DNA of 64,000 bases from Turritopsis dohrnii (Eukaryota; Cnidaria; Hydrozoa; Anthoathecata; Oceaniidae). The notes under the pieces were generated by a model. It had not been told where the DNA came from, ran no database searches, and saw nothing but the letters and a program-made list of their open reading frames with translations. Below, piece by piece: positions 1 to 13,296 of the stretch. The first letter of the stretch is position 1, and every line of letters starts with the position of its first letter. The DNA lies in assembly GCA_027922465.2 (NCBI GenBank), contig BQMF02000200.1:186001-250000 (forward strand), given 5' to 3'. The translations under genes and the position numbers were made by a program.

Positions 1-807
1 TTTACTCTATGCACACTGGCAAGCACATTCGTAGAAAAAAAAATGTTTCTGTTTTTAACAACAGAATAAACATAATAGGCCATTAGATAAGGTTGTTGTA
101 CCCGTAAACACTACAATGTCGATAAAAATCATTAAGATTCAAATTCTATTATTGAAAATATTGAAATGCATGGCACATTTTTTTATATAAGAACCGATAA
201 CAGCTAATCTGAAGCTGGCTGTTCTTATTTTTCAAATTATGCTCAAGTAAAAAATATTGCTCTTATTTTTTATCAAATCTGATGTTTCTGTTCTCATAAA
301 CCAGTCATTATTAGATAATATGGGACGTGTTATGTTTGATGATAGTTTAATGACATATGAGAGATTTATTCATAGCATATAAAAAATAAATTTTAAAAAA
401 GAAGCAAATGGAATTATTATTTTTAAGAAATCTAAAGGTGAATCTTAAGTAGGTGGAAAATAGTGGAAAGGGTAATTTTTATCGCTTCAGCAAAAAGTAG
501 AAACAGTTTTTACTTTTCATTCAATCTTTCCCCCATTAGATGTTGCGTCCACTGTTTTAAAGACAAAAACATTCACCCACCACAACATTTTCTGCCTAAT
601 TGCGATTCAGCTTCATTTCAAAATTCGCATGAACAAAATACAATAAACAGAGGAAAACACCAATTACTTCTTGAAATAGTCAAGCTTATTGTGATCTCTT
701 TACATGATCAGATCTTAAAATATTTCAAACAGAACACAACTAGAAAACAACCATTTTCAGGGAGATATATGTACATAAGTTTCAAAACTATTTCCAATGT
801 AAATAAA
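1..807. other. AT-rich intergenic DNA left of PRIMPOL
   Basis: No gene is supported here. The stretch is AT-rich. Its only recognisable content is the short dispersed repeat at about 184-301, listed separately. An open frame at 463-813 has no recognisable domain and composition typical of chance. Confidence 0.6.
184..301. repeat. Dispersed AAGAACC...GTTCTTATTTT repeat, copy 1
   Basis: The segment starts with TATATAAGAACC, contains GCTGGCTGTTCTTATTTT and has repeated GTTCTTATTT-like words. The same motifs in the same order recur at 33418-33911 inside an intron of the RING/ankyrin gene, so this is an interspersed repeat. Its class is unknown. Confidence 0.5.
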
Positions 808-3188
808 TCATAAGCTAATCACAAAATCTTCTTGAAAATCTACCATAAATTCCTCAAGGACTTTGCTATCCAACATGTCATTAATTTTGGCAACTTCGTT
901 TTCAGTCATGATTGATTGATCATCATTATCAAGAGTCTTTTCTAGAGGTTCGTTATCAAAACTTCCAATTTCTCCTTCTAAGTTCATTATCGAGTTTCTA
1001 TCTCGATGGTTCGTTTTTATCGCCTGGTCATTTCTTATCAAGCACTTATCAATTTCTTGCAATATTTCATTTGAAAAATCATCCAGATCTTGTCCAATCT
1101 CGTCCGTAAAATCTTTAGGTGTATTGGAGGTTGAAAACGCTTTAAGGTTCTTATTAAAGCCTTTCTGACTTACTGAGGATTTAACACAATCTCTGGTGCT
1201 ACATTTAGCAGATTCCCCTTGAATATTTTCAATATCAAATCCACCACTACCTTCAATATCAAAATCTTCACTGAAAAACTCATTTAACTCGGCATCAAGA
1301 GATTTGTCTAATTCTTCAATTTCATCTTCCTCTTGGAAACAAGGATTCAGCTTTTTTGGTATGGGAATCATCTCTGAACGATATCCTGAACAGTCAGGGT
1401 CATGACATTTCTGATACAGCACTTGCAGCTTAAGATCGGCCACAAAATAAACATGGTTACTCTTGTGCTGTCTTTGAATATTACCACACCAACGATTGTT
1501 GCCAATATCATATATAATCAAGTGACTAGCTTCGTAAAACATCCAACGCCGGATCACTCCTACGAATTATAATCAATGGTTAAATTAATTCAGTCTGACA
1601 GAGACAACTAAAATCTAAGCATAAACCACAAACCTGGACATTGATTCTTCTTCACAACTTCCAGTACAAACTCATCAAGTAATGGATATGGCGAAGATTC
1701 AAAACCCTCCACAAACTTCCCACAGCAATCAGAATCTACAAAGCACCAACAAAAGCATCTTATCAGCACTCTCCTTGTATAACACCTTAATTTTCAACCA
1801 AAGCCCATGGCTGCTGGATGATCAAAGAAGTGTGAAGAAGGTGCATAATGATAATAAGCTGAGGGGTTGTAAACAAATACTTTAATGTGCCAAAATTGCC
1901 TTGACTAAAGTAACAAAGTGCATGTGCAAAATTATAAGAAGGGTCGTGGCAACAACCATTATGTTAGATATAAACATTTAATTTAAATTGGTCACCAAAA
2001 CAAAGTGGTCAGCATCAAAAAATGTTACTCACAAATGAAATCACTATCCATTTGAAAAAAAAAGATAATGCTTGAATAAGAGTAAATCAATCAAATGTCA
2101 TTACCTTTTTTACCAAAAGATCGAACATGGGGTTGATTATCTTCCCCATAACAAAGCAACGTATCTGTCTTTTTACCTGGACAAACCAAAGTATCACAGA
2201 ATTTGTTGCATTCAGGATCAAAGACCTCACAACGAATTTTATAAAACTGTCTTTCTATATAGTTCAGTTCTTTTTTAAAAATAAATTGATTTTCCTTGGC
2301 AATGACTAGGGGAATATTTTTAGATACTTTACACGATCGAAACAGACGGAAATTTCTGTTTTTGGTATAGACTGATAGGTCACAGATGAATGTTTTGCCA
2401 TTGTCAGAATGAACTAACAATCGCGACAGCTCATCCTTTGTCAATTCTTGACATACAGTATCTACAGTGTCATTTGATTTTTGTCCTGTTATAGGAAAAA
2501 ATTTGTTAGGAGTTCCACTTTCAATGAACATTTTCAGTAAAGAACACATGTCTTTCACGAAATAACCACATTGAATATTGTTCAGAAAGAGGTTATCCCC
2601 AAGATGAAATATCAAGTGTCTTGAAAACTTAGTAGTACTACTTGAATCAAGGTCAATCACATTCCTTCGAGTGCAAACAATACCAAACGCTTTCTGCAAG
2701 CAATGACAGACAACATCTATAAACAATGCTAACACAACGTTACTGTCAACAAGAGGATTTAAAAGTCTGTTATACTCCACGTCAAAATATAAACGACAAT
2801 GATCAGAGAGCCTTATGACTTCATAAAAATGACAATTTTCTTTCTTCATACAAACATACTTTTCCCAAAACTGTTTGTGAGTAGTAACCAAATATTGACG
2901 TTTACCATCATTTTTCTTTTCACGAGCAAACACAAATAGATTACTCTGTTTGGATGCAACACAAAAATCCAATGCCAATTGCTGCCTGGGAAACCATTCC
3001 CAGACTACTTGTTCTAAAAAACAATGCCTATATTCCTTTCTACTTGGTAATGGACGAGATTGATACAGCCTTTCTCTTTCCATTCGTTGTCTCCTCTTTT
3101 GCAAATGGTATAGATATTCTTTCTTTGTTGAGCCATTATAAAACGATTTGGGAGAACACACCAACTTTCTTTTCAGCTCATTAGACAT
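808..3188 (-). CDS. PRIMPOL: PrimPol, primase-polymerase (3 exons, complete)
   Basis: PrimPol is an archaeo-eukaryotic-type primase/translesion polymerase that re-primes stalled forks in nucleus and mitochondria. Coding exons are 2105-3188, 1634-1735 and 808-1559 (minus); phases join cleanly to 645 codons plus stop. Seen: catalytic motif I in RLYFDVEYN (D136, E138), motif II SRH (189-191), and motif III around D270 in CDLSVYTKNRNFR. The zinc knuckle has ligands C420, H427, C447 and C452, with spacings of 7, 20 and 5 that equal those I know for the human enzyme. The C-terminus is longer than in human (about 560 aa) and acidic, with two acidic-hydrophobic patches (ELNEFFSEDFDIEG and the final DSKVLEEFMVDFQEDF) that could be RPA-binding motifs; that is inference. 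Start chosen as the first Met of the open exon. All key residues are present, so the gene looks functional. Confidence 0.95.
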
Positions 3189-3496
3189 GTGGTCAGTACT
3201 TCTCTCAAAAGATAAAGTAAAGAATGGGACATCGCTATATAGTTATGCAATAAGATAATAGATATAAGACATAATAACATGAGAAACCTAAATCTTATGC
3301 TTTCAAAATTAGAAAATTTTGGACACAAACATGAAAGACTCCTACATGGATGCAGATGATTTTATGGGTAGCTTCCTATCTCAAACACATAAACTCAGAT
3401 ATAATTGGGTTCATATTCTACAATCGGTCTTATATTCCCTGCAAACTTCAGTCTCAATGAGGCTCAAGTATTACTGTAATATTATTTCATCATATA

Positions 3497-5308
3497 CTGT
3501 AAAGCGGGGTGACATGAAACACCCGGGGTGACTTGAAACAGCATGGAAAAAACGTTATTTCTCATGAAATAATGAATGAAACTCAGATTCCGTTCAGAGA
3601 CAATATAGGGCAACATATGGAAAAAGTTTTTCAATCAAGGAAGTTCTTCAGAAGCTGAAGATGAGAAAAGCACCGAAAATCAGTACTGCTGTAAAATATT
3701 GTGTCACGGCGATACAGCATATCGCCAAATATATATTTTTTTGCATTTGTAAAATAGGTCAAAGGGAGTAATTCCAGAATTTTATCAAAAAATATTTAAA
3801 ATTGAAAGAAATATGCCATTAAAATGTTTCCATTTTTTTATATACTCGATACACTTCGTATTCTATTATTGCATAAAATATGCTTGTCAATTATGATGCA
3901 ATCGAATCATTGATGTGTAATAAAGTTCAGCCAATGGAGTTTCAAAGGTGGTGTAGGTCATTAGGTAATTATCATAAGCTCAATTAATAAAAAGGGTTGA
4001 CATCTCTAAGAATGGAACCACCATAGACTCGTTTTACTAAGTACCATAGCTGAATACTAATCAGAATTCTGAACAAATCGTTGCTGCACTTATATCCTCC
4101 GTTCAAGGCTATAGGCACACCATACTTATTGTAGAATTGGGGATAGACGGGCCGTGTGTTGTTACTTTTGCAATTTCATACCTAACCTCGTTACCAAGGA
4201 TTCTTGTCTTTTTTATATACAGACACCGTTTCATACTCCATATACATGTCATATGCAATGGCGCAATAGCCATAAATTTGTGTAATCCGGATGAAGTTAA
4301 GTTGTTTAGAAAAAACAAAGATGATGTTATATCAATTTCTAAGTGACATTTGTATCAAAATGATAAAGGATATTATAATATCCTAAAGAAAAGCACAAGA
4401 AAGAAAGCTGGGTACAGTGAAAAGATGCAACAGGAATTTTATTATACAATTTTACAAGTTTTCAGTAAAATATATACAGTCGTGTAAACTAGCTATAAAT
4501 TCAAATTCATCTTGCATGCTTTCGATATTGCTTCTGAAACAGTTACGTTATATCACATGCTTAATGATTTTAATCGCATCAGATAACTTATTTTTTACCA
4601 TCTTTTACCATTCTGAAATTTTGAATTTTCAAAATTTACTTTATATATACACTCATTTTTATCACTTATATAATAAAAATGAAACTGGCATTTAAAAATT
4701 ATATATTTTAATTTATGTTTTATACGCAAGTATATAATCATAGATCACACATTTTCTGTTTTGGCCCTCTATAAAACAACATTTTGTGCAAACGGCACTG
4801 TTTCAAGTCACCCCCACACAATAAATTTCAGGTGTACTTTTGTGAAGCAATAACTTGAGATGATATGCACTAATTAATTTGAACACTTCATTATCGGAAA
4901 GAAAAAAGACGAATGGACCTTTTTTCAAAATTTCATAATTCTTAAGGTTAAAAGTTATGTATATAGATGAGTTTCTTAGTGACGTAATGTTTATAAACAC
5001 CAGTGTTCTTTGCTCGATAATTACGGTATATTGCAACATAGAATATCATTAATCAAGTCATTTTCCTGTGAGTATGCGCACGCAGCCTCGCAGGAAATAA
5101 AAGTCTCTATTTGGTTCTCTGGAGTCCCCTTATAGACAATCGACATTAGAAAGTTTCAGTACACATTAGCACTTCCTATCTATTTTCATACATTGCATTT
5201 GATTTTTAGTATGTACAAGGTATAAAAGTGTAATTAACATTGGAAACTCGTCTATATAAATCTTTTCAAAAATCGGCGCATTTTGATTCAAGTCACCCTG
5301 TTTTACGG
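3497..5308. mobile_element. TA-flanked TIR DNA transposon, non-autonomous (~1.8 kb)
   Basis: The left end CTGTAAAGCGGGGTGACATG and the right end (reverse complement CCGTAAAACAGGGTGACTTG) are inverted copies, each flanked by TA (3495-3496; 5309-5310). GGTGACTTGAAACA words recur just inside the left end, and a matching inverted word lies at about 4799-4812. No transposase could be read. A TA target and these ends suggest a Tc1/mariner/pogo-like non-autonomous element; the superfamily call is inference. Confidence 0.6.
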
Positions 5309-5310
5309 TA

Positions 5311-7179
5311 ATGAGGTTTTAATAAACACCCTGGTTAGAACTCCAGAACTCCTTTCCTTTCTTGTTCTTGTATTTCCAGTAATTAACTTTTTGGGAGAAG
5401 TTTGTATAAAAGTGATTTATATATACCTCATTATACACAGGAAACAAAGACATGGTATCACATTCTATAAGAGATTCCATTTGTATATAATGAGAGTTAG
5501 ATTCAGATTCTTGTGAAATACCATGGCCAGTGCTGAATCCAGAAGTTGTTTGGGCATAACACGTTTTCTTTATACTGAATGGTTTAGTGTCAAACACATG
5601 AAATTTACGAATTTCGTTAAACAAAAATAAACAATGTGCTCATCTCTCTATTTTTACTTCCTTTTCTTCTTGTCATTGTATCAATATTTCAGAACTGCGA
5701 AGGAATGTTCGATATCAATTCCCTTGAGAGCATTTATCTCTGTGTACGTTCGTTTAACTTTAGCTAACAGTACACTTTAAATAACTTTAAATCAGCAAAC
5801 AAACCCTTAAAAGCCCTTTAACTTAAATTTTTTGGGCACATTTTTTGGGCGCCCATAATGGTTCAACATTGTCAAAAACTCTATGGTGGCAGGCAAGATT
5901 TTTAGAAAATTATTTTTAAAAACATATCATTATTATACATAGTTCCAACTGGCCAGGAAAAAAATGCCAGACATTGTCATGATGAGATTAAAAATAAAAT
6001 TTTTGAACATAAACAGCTTTGAAGTTGATCTCTTTTTCAGCCGTTATCAGCAGCAGCTCTAACAGACGAAGATTTATAATAGAGGAGGAGGGGGGGAACC
6101 AAAAAGAAAAGTTCCCAAGGAAAATCGTGTATATTAAAATCCATTACGATGAAAGACAAAAAATCTATAAAGGAGGTATAGCGTAATTTGCTACATTACA
6201 TCAAATAATGAGGTTAGGAAAGCAAAACTGGAAAAAATTTTCGCGGTATTTGTTGCTCTTTCCATGTGCACCATGTTTGTTTATACTTTTTGCGCCTACG
6301 AATACTTTTGCGCCCTAGTTTTTCCGCCATCTTGTTTGGTTCTCCATCTCTCCCTCCTCCTCACATGATTTATAATGAATGATAGTGGTACAACTTTACG
6401 AGCATACGATTTCTTTGAAATTATTTGAACACCAGAGAGATACTTAAATTCAGTGGCAATGTCAGTGAATGAAATGCCGAATTGATTCTTCTTTCTTTAT
6501 GGGAGTGCATCTCTCAGAAAATACAACGGAAGAAAAGTGATTCCTTCTCCACAATCCGTCGTGTTTTTAAGTTCAATGTGTCCAACGAGAACTTGTGGTT
6601 TTTTCACTCCCTCAAAAATTCTTCTACATGAAGAGGCATTTCACTTCATTAAATCTTTGTTCTTTGAAGCAACGTATAACAGATAACACAACCTCGAACC
6701 CAGGGTCTCTTGCCTTTTCGATATACGGGGGTAGCGGCAGGGTCTTCTTTGCCTCTATCCGTCTATCGAAAAGGCAAGAGAGCCTGGGTTCGAGGTTGAC
6801 ACATAAAACACAAAAGGTTGAAAACTTTGGTACATAATATCAAAAAGAGTCATAACTTTGCGGGGTTTATCTTCTCGGTGATTAACTACAGGCAGTTTCA
6901 AATCGTGGACTGGGCGAACATCCCCAAAAGGAAACGCAAAGAGTAAACACTCCGGAATGAGAAGACAAGTGTGAAGAATGTATCCACTGAAGGAAAAAAT
7001 TCTATGACAGTCTCACTACATAGTATAGTCTACATAAAACCGTACATATGCCACACAATAATATCGAACAAAAAAACATTGAAAGCTGCCTAAATATTTT
7101 TAACTGTTGAGCTTTTTTTCAATCAGGCAAAAAGGCAAGAAGTGATTGTCAATTTCTGTTTTTTCTTTTTTCCTACTAT
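5311..7179. other. Intergenic, downstream of receptor gene A
   Basis: No gene seen. Contents are AT-rich unique DNA, a purine-rich stretch near 6080-6110, and the palindromic MITE at 6689-6798. This interval lies between the PRIMPOL 5' side and the 3' end of the minus-strand receptor gene. Confidence 0.5.
6689..6798. mobile_element. Palindromic MITE of the CAACCTCGAACCCAGG family
   Basis: About 110 bp starting CAACCTCGAACCCAGG and ending CCTGGGTTCGAGGTTG, with CTTGCCTTTTCGATA and its complement TATCGAAAAGGCAAG inside, so the whole unit can fold into a hairpin. Related units occur at 7948, 8763, 12607, 12948, 21131, 37345 and 55261. No clear target duplication is visible for this copy. Confidence 0.75.
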
Positions 7180-10100
7180 TCATTTTGACTCAAAATTGAT
7201 ATAAAAGGTGAAATACGCCGTGATAAATATTAAGTAAGCTAAAGGAAAAATTATCCTGGATGCTCTATCGATGCAATGAACGTCCGCCTTTTTTTCTCTA
7301 TTGCTACCACGACTCGGGCGGTTATTGTTGGATGGAAGAAGCTCGATGGCGTTTTCGTTTTCCTGTGAGAATAAAGAGAAAAAACTCAACAATATTGAAC
7401 TTGCATATCCACTTCGTTCCTGAGCCTTCAATTGAGATATTTTGAGAATACTGAGATATGACTGTGGTCAGGTGTTATGACTGCGTCATTACGATATCTT
7501 GCACTTTGTGGTGGCGCTGTCGCATCGTTCTACGTTTGGAGGAAATTTAGTGTGTGCGTGTTGTTGGAGATAGGTGTGAAGCACAATTGTTGCCTTCGTG
7601 TTAATTGCTTTTTACACTTGATTCTAGCACACATTATTTTAAATTTATTTCACCATTTTTACATGGAGACAATAAAATTTATTTATTAGGATATGCAGGA
7701 CACCAATGATAACAGTATTTTATAATTTTTGTAAATAATATATTTTACTGACGGTTTTTATTCTGCAAAAATTATTCAGAAATATTTAGAAATGACAATT
7801 AAAATGGCAAAGTTTCTGGTGCGAAAGTGTTTAAATATACTCCACACACATTTAAAGCAACTATGACGTACTTTTATGGCGTACTTTTAGTGAGACAAAT
7901 GCTCCCCGTGTTCGAGTCCAAATCATATCGCATGTACCTATTAGAAGCAACCTCGAACCCAGGGTCCAAGGTTGTACTAGAAGCCGTCTACTGTCGAATG
8001 TTTCTACAGGAAGAAGTAACAAACGTATTTACAACGTTGTTATGTTATTTATGACATTGTTACGTTATTTACGACGTTGTTACGTTATTATCGGAAGGTT
8101 GCGGTATGTCCTCTGCGTAGTTACAGACGGTGGACGAAAGAAACAACAAGTACCTACCTTCACTCCGCAAACTTTAAGATTGCAAGAGGAAGCCTGAATG
8201 ACTGCAATGTATTCCAACATGGTCGCCAAAATAAACATTATGTTTGCCAGTAGAAAAACCTCAATGGCGGTACTATATGGAACCTTTGTTATATGGTTAC
8301 TCGCTCCTTGCAGAATGAAAGCACTTGCAAGAAAGTTGGTAACGATTAAAGCTGTTCTTGCTGGGTACGTTGTCATTGGTAACCAAAACGAACCCCAAGT
8401 CATTAGTACCAAGAATGTACTTGGTATATATGAACGGAAGAGATAATATGAAAATGTTCTTTCGATGTAAAATCTCACCACCATGTTAGTGTAGTTTTCT
8501 AAAAAATAAAAAAATATTACAGCCTCGTACTCAGGGATCATTGATTTCAAAAGACAAATTGCTGGCTACAAGATCATCTGTTTTCAATAAGTTGTCGTTT
8601 ACTCCACGATAAAAAATAAAGAATTTTATTGGCTTGTAAGGAGGAAACTTTATTGGACGTTTATTCGGACGACTGTAGATCGTATCTGTTAAAACACATT
8701 AGCCTACGATGTATCTTTGAAAGTATGAAATAAAAAGCAACTATCGAGTGTAGACTCTTTTTCAACCTCGAACCCGAGGCTTTTTCCCTTTTAGATATAT
8801 CGAAGAGGCAGGAACCAATGGGTTCTAGGTTGCTTCTTTTTAAAAATGTTAACAAAAATGTTTTGTGATTAAAAATACCTCCAATAATATAGTCCATAAC
8901 CTTTTTGTATGAACTTATCTTTTTCAACTCGTATCCTTCGACCTCAAGATTCTTCTTAGTATATTCAACAGAAGTCTCGTGCCAATCTAACTGCATGCTG
9001 CTGTCTCCAAACGCATCTATACATGAAAAAAGCGAATTTTTTACGATTTCCCTTTATTATTTAACTCACATCCATAAAAGTTGGTCCTTTTTCCACGGCG
9101 GATGAGAACTTTTATTCATTTTCAAGTAGTTTGTTAGAGTTCCACTTATAATAAGAAAAAAAGGGTGCTTTTCCAGGTACTTTTTCCCTGTCCTCCTTAC
9201 TTCCTAAGATCGAGTTTCGAAAGATAACTGAAACATAACCTGAAAAAAATATTCTCAATAAAAATGGCTTTCCTATTATCCAGTAAACATTTCCGAAACA
9301 AAACATTTTAGACCAAACTCAAAAAGAAACTGGAAGTTTTTGTTGGTCAATATTGGTCAATTTTTCATTTTTTTTTTTTTTTCAATATTTATTCCAGCAT
9401 TTACATCGCAAAAAATTTTATGTCCATAAAAATGAGTATCACTATTTGAAAAGGCATCATTTAAAACAATTATACTCACAACTTTCCATGACCATCTCAC
9501 AAACTTGTCGATCCAGTGGATATGCTCTCAAATTCATTTTACAAGTACATACAGAACTTATCCTAAAACGTAAAATTGTGTTTTCATTTATATCATAGAA
9601 AAACTGCTGTAAAGGTATTATGATAGAAAAAGACTTCTTCTTCATGTTTTTTTTTATCTCCAGTTAAGATAAGCCAACTACATTTGCGAGTTGATTCAAC
9701 AGAAATGTTTAGTAATATGAAAATAAAATACAGATTCGAAGACGGGGGCAGTGTTTAGTGAAATGGCAGTAAAATGGCAGACATTGTATGTCTAAGGATT
9801 AAAGAATTAAGGATTAAAGTTTCCAAACGCATCCGTAATTATAGGAAAATTTTTTCATTATAATGAAAACAAACAACGCACCTTAACTCGAGTTGAAGGA
9901 ACAAACTAAGGACCTGTAATCGAGTAAGAGATGAAAATTACGGAACTGTACTGAAGGAGGTGTAACAAATTTACCTTGCGCTGGTATAGACGCTTCCATC
10001 GTAGTAAACGCTGGTCCGGATAGTCTCTGCCATTGCCGAAAGCATCTGAATTTGACGGGCATTTTTAACGTATAAATCTGGGATCCATATTTCTTTTGGA

Positions 10101-11219
10101 ATTCCATTGAAGGTCAAATTGCCGATACCGATTCTTAATCTAGGATCTCTCCACCAATTCCGAAAATACAGATCAACACGAAATGTCTTAAAGGAAAGAC
10201 AGGAAGAAAACTATAAAAGCGAGGAAAATCGCGTAATCTATATTGATGGCTAGGGTAGGATGAGAATTTCAAAATATTTTCCAATAATTCATCCAACGGA
10301 TTATCTTATGGCTCCAAACTATCATATCTTCTGCCTCCTTCCGAGTTGATAGTATAAAGAAATTCTCGAAAAATAAAATTCTAGTAAATTGAGTAAATTA
10401 TTCAAGCAGTGCTTACAAAAGACTTTTCGTTGATTGGACCCAGATCACTGATAGAGATCTGCATCTTCACGTTAACCGGTATATCTGGAAAAAAAATTCA
10501 AAACTAGATCGGCAGTTTTTACCAACGCGATTGTTGTGAGTTTGAGTTTGGAAATATCAAAAAGAATGATTTCTTTGGATATGTGGTTGCAAAAGATCGA
10601 AAAAATAGTAAAATAAGTATAGAAAAGCATACTGAAGTAAGCAGTTTTTTTGAGAAACAACTGCCTCCATAGTTTATCAACGCTATCTTACCTTCATCGG
10701 CACCTGGCCGTACTCTCTTGTCATAGTTCTTGAGCAGTTCGGTAAACTTCCTTGAAGCATTACTTAGAGCTACAACCACAATCATATAAAAATAATGAAG
10801 GGTTTGCAAAGATATTCTATTTTTTCAGACATGGCTAGACGAGTATCAGTTACTTGGTTGCAATATTATCCGATATTTTCCAAATGTCAACAGTGTCAAT
10901 AAACAATATCACTGGACAAAAAATTATATTTCTTTGAATACATATTCATCATAACAATTGCTCCTTAGCCTGTCATCAAAGCAACCTAAATCTACTTGAA
11001 AGATGGTTAGATATAAGTTTATATGAATAAACAAAAATGTACATGTGAAAGGCTAACGACAAGCACACTAACTTTTATATGAAAAGGAAAAAACAAAACC
11101 TAAAATTAGGTTCTTTTCCCAGTGAAGTATTCTACAATAGTACCTTGTCCGAAATTTTGTCCAACAAAATTGAATAGAAAAACAATAACGATCACCAATG
11201 TCCTGTAAAAGAAATACAT
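7180..11219 (-). CDS. Cys-loop ligand-gated ion channel subunit A (GABA-A/glycine-like)
   Basis: A pentameric ligand-gated channel subunit of the plasma membrane. Exons (minus): 11144-11219, 10692-10769, 10417-10484, 9975-10186, 9480-9562, 8879-9016, 8158-8498 and about 7180-7425. The first seven join in frame to 332 aa; the total is about 411-413 aa. Seen: signal peptide MYFFYRTLVIVIVFLFNFV; loop-D-like WWRDPRL; WIPDLY; a Cys-loop with exactly 13 residues between C152 and C166; M1 about 241-259; Pro-Ala-Arg at 264-266 just before M2; M3 about 297-319; a short M3-M4 loop; M4 in the last exon; stop at 7180. The 68-bp and 83-bp exons are classic for the family. The Pro-Ala-Arg motif is the signature of anion-selective members, so chloride conductance is likely but inferred. 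The ligand cannot be told. The last-exon acceptor is ambiguous (GCT at 7425 or GAA at 7419 keeps phase). Confidence 0.9.
7948..7974. mobile_element. 27-bp relic of the CAACCTCGAACCCAGG MITE
   Basis: Only the two ends remain, fused as CAACCTCGAACCCAGGG plus TCCAAGGTTG. It is flanked by near-identical 9-mers TATTAGAAG (7939-7947) and TACTAGAAG (7975-7983), a likely 9-bp target-site duplication with one mismatch. It lies in the last intron of receptor gene A. Confidence 0.65.
8763..8832. mobile_element. 70-bp MITE of the CAACCTCGAACCCAGG family
   Basis: It begins CAACCTCGAACCC and ends GGGTTCTAGGTTG, with an internal imperfect palindrome around GATATATC. The flanking 9-mers ACTCTTTTT and CTTCTTTTT match at 7 of 9 positions, consistent with an old 9-bp duplication. 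It is inside intron 6 of receptor gene A. Confidence 0.65.
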
Positions 11220-12606
11220 TCTAAGTAAACTTTGCATGATTATACCACGACCTCTGCAAATTGTAAACAGTATGTACGCTGGGGGAATTTAGTTGATATT
11301 TGATATCGATTACTTTTTTGTGCATTGATTTATTCGTTTCTAGTATTTTATTAGAAACGCATCAACATTTTAAGATCCTGTTATAAATATGGATCCTGTT
11401 GCATAGTAACTGATCAAAATGGATACTATGCAGAACATTGTTGAGTAGTGGAAAACCTTCACAAACCTTGTGAAACATGTCTGGGTTAGTATACTAAATC
11501 CTCCTTTATTCAAAAACTTTAGTTTCTCCAGAGGAATAATTGAATTGGAAAGCATGTTTAACTTATTTACAGACAATGTTTTTACCTGACGTTCGCCATA
11601 TTTTATTTCCGTTGCTCTTCAAGTTGTTTTTAAAAAAAAAGGAAAATTAAAGTCTTCTCGGTTTTTTTTTTTTTTTTCAAACAACATCCAATTTTACTCT
11701 AAATTGTTCCAACCACTTTTTTCAATGAAAATCTTTAAACTCAAAAGTAATAAAATGAAAAAAGCGAAATAAGATCGAGAATTTTGACACATTATATGAA
11801 AATAACATTTTGATCTTCTTAACTAACTTGTGCCAATTTTTTGTCATGGGATTACTTCACGAATAACCTTTTCGGCATTATCCTATACCCACTCTTACCC
11901 CCGGCATTGCTTTCCATTAAGTCAGTGAATGACTTCGTTCTTCGAAGTCTCAAGGGGCGAGAGCGCGGGGGGGGGGGGATAAAATGTTGGTTTGAAGGAG
12001 TTGAACTGAGAGTGTTTTCAATTTACGGATTTCAATTTGATGATAAGACTTTGAAAAACATTGGGTTGCAGTTTATAAAATACCAATTAAGAATGTCGAA
12101 GACTCCATTAATGAAAGTTCTTCAAAATCTTGATTACACACAGGAGGCCGTTCAATTGAAAACATGAACGTCTTAGAGCTACAGCTAAGCCTCAAGCTTA
12201 AACATACCTACAAGGCTTAGCATGTAGATTTATTTGATATACTGTTCTTTCTACATTTTATAAATATCAACATTACATATGTTTTACAAAGCATTGCAGA
12301 TGTTTTACAAAAACAATCGCTGTTTCGTTTCTTTGAAGGAGTTGAATGCCCGCAATAAAGCCTATATCAACTTAACCATGTCAGGCAAACGAATTCGTCA
12401 GTCAACATCGAATTTATGAAATCTAGGAAAACGTCGTTTATTTAACTCCGTTGCACTTTTAGGTGTGCACCATCGTATAGACCAATCTGAAAATGTATGT
12501 GGCTGTAACACGCCAGTAGCCAAAAAATGTAGAGTCGTAAGTATGAGTAAAACCGCTTTGAGTAACAAAGGTTGTTATTTTATTCTGATTTATTCAAAAA
12601 GCATCT

Positions 12607-12695
12607 GGTATTCCCAACTCTTTCCCAGGATTTCTTGCCTCTTTGATATATACCCCATCCTCCACACATCAAAAACGCAAGAAAGTCCTGGAAAT
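12607..12695. mobile_element. Decayed MITE of the CCCAGG...CTTGCC hairpin family
   Basis: Contains CCCAGGATTTCTTGCCTCTT followed, after a short loop, by the approximate complement ACGCAAGAAAGTCCTGG. The order matches the inner arms of the 6689-6798 element; the outer ends are too diverged to place. Confidence 0.45.
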
Positions 12696-12947
12696 GCAGA
12701 AGAAATAAGGCTGAATTTAGACGACGTAACACCGAACAAACATATAACAGACACTGGGACTTGTTCACAACTTCTGCTTCAGTAAGAACAGGATTTTAAG
12801 CTAAAATATCATCTGTTCATCAGCGTTAAGGAGATTTCGATTTTAAAGGCAACTTAGAAATCGCAGCTGCCACTTCTCACGAATGGTGTGACACCACTCT
12901 TGAGATGTCAACGATTTATAACTTTTATGAGTCAACCTAGAATAAAC

Positions 12948-13026
12948 CAACTTTGAACCCAAACCCTATTGCATTTATTATTTTACGAACGGCGACGAAC
13001 AGGAAAGAAACCAGGGTTCGAAGTTG
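12948..13026. mobile_element. Decayed MITE of the CAACCTCGAACCCAGG family
   Basis: The arms are CAACTTTGAACCC and GGGTTCGAAGTTG, inverted copies about 80 bp apart. No target duplication is recognisable. Confidence 0.55.
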
Positions 13027-13145
13027 AAATTTGAATTTTCGTTCATAGATTGTCAGTTTCCATTAGCTTCAATTCTAGAAGACACAAATTTTGAGCACAA
13101 GTTAAAAAAGAAGAAAAATGTTTGTAATTTACATAATGGAGCAAC

Positions 13146-13296
13146 ACAAAGCAGACATACAGTGCTTGGAATGAGAACGAAGAAACATTAAGAAATGGCA
13201 AAATAAAAAATAGAATAATTATTTTGTCTGTATTTCACATAAAGAAAAACACAAAGCAGACATACAGTGATTGGAACGAGAACGAAAAAAAAAATT
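13146..13296. repeat. Direct duplication, two ~45-bp copies 106 bp apart
   Basis: The words CACAAAGCAGACATACAGTG and GGAA(T/C)GAGAACGA appear at about 13146-13190 and again at about 13252-13296, giving a period near 106 bp. A simple local tandem duplication; no function seen. Confidence 0.6.

Noticed and set aside
463..813. 116-codon open frame on plus strand
   Set aside because: No domain, chance-like composition, overlaps the antisense end of the PRIMPOL last exon.
11841..12167. 108-codon open frame with a poly-Gly run
   Set aside because: Poly-G microsatellite in the middle, no domain; lies in the receptor-gene spacer.
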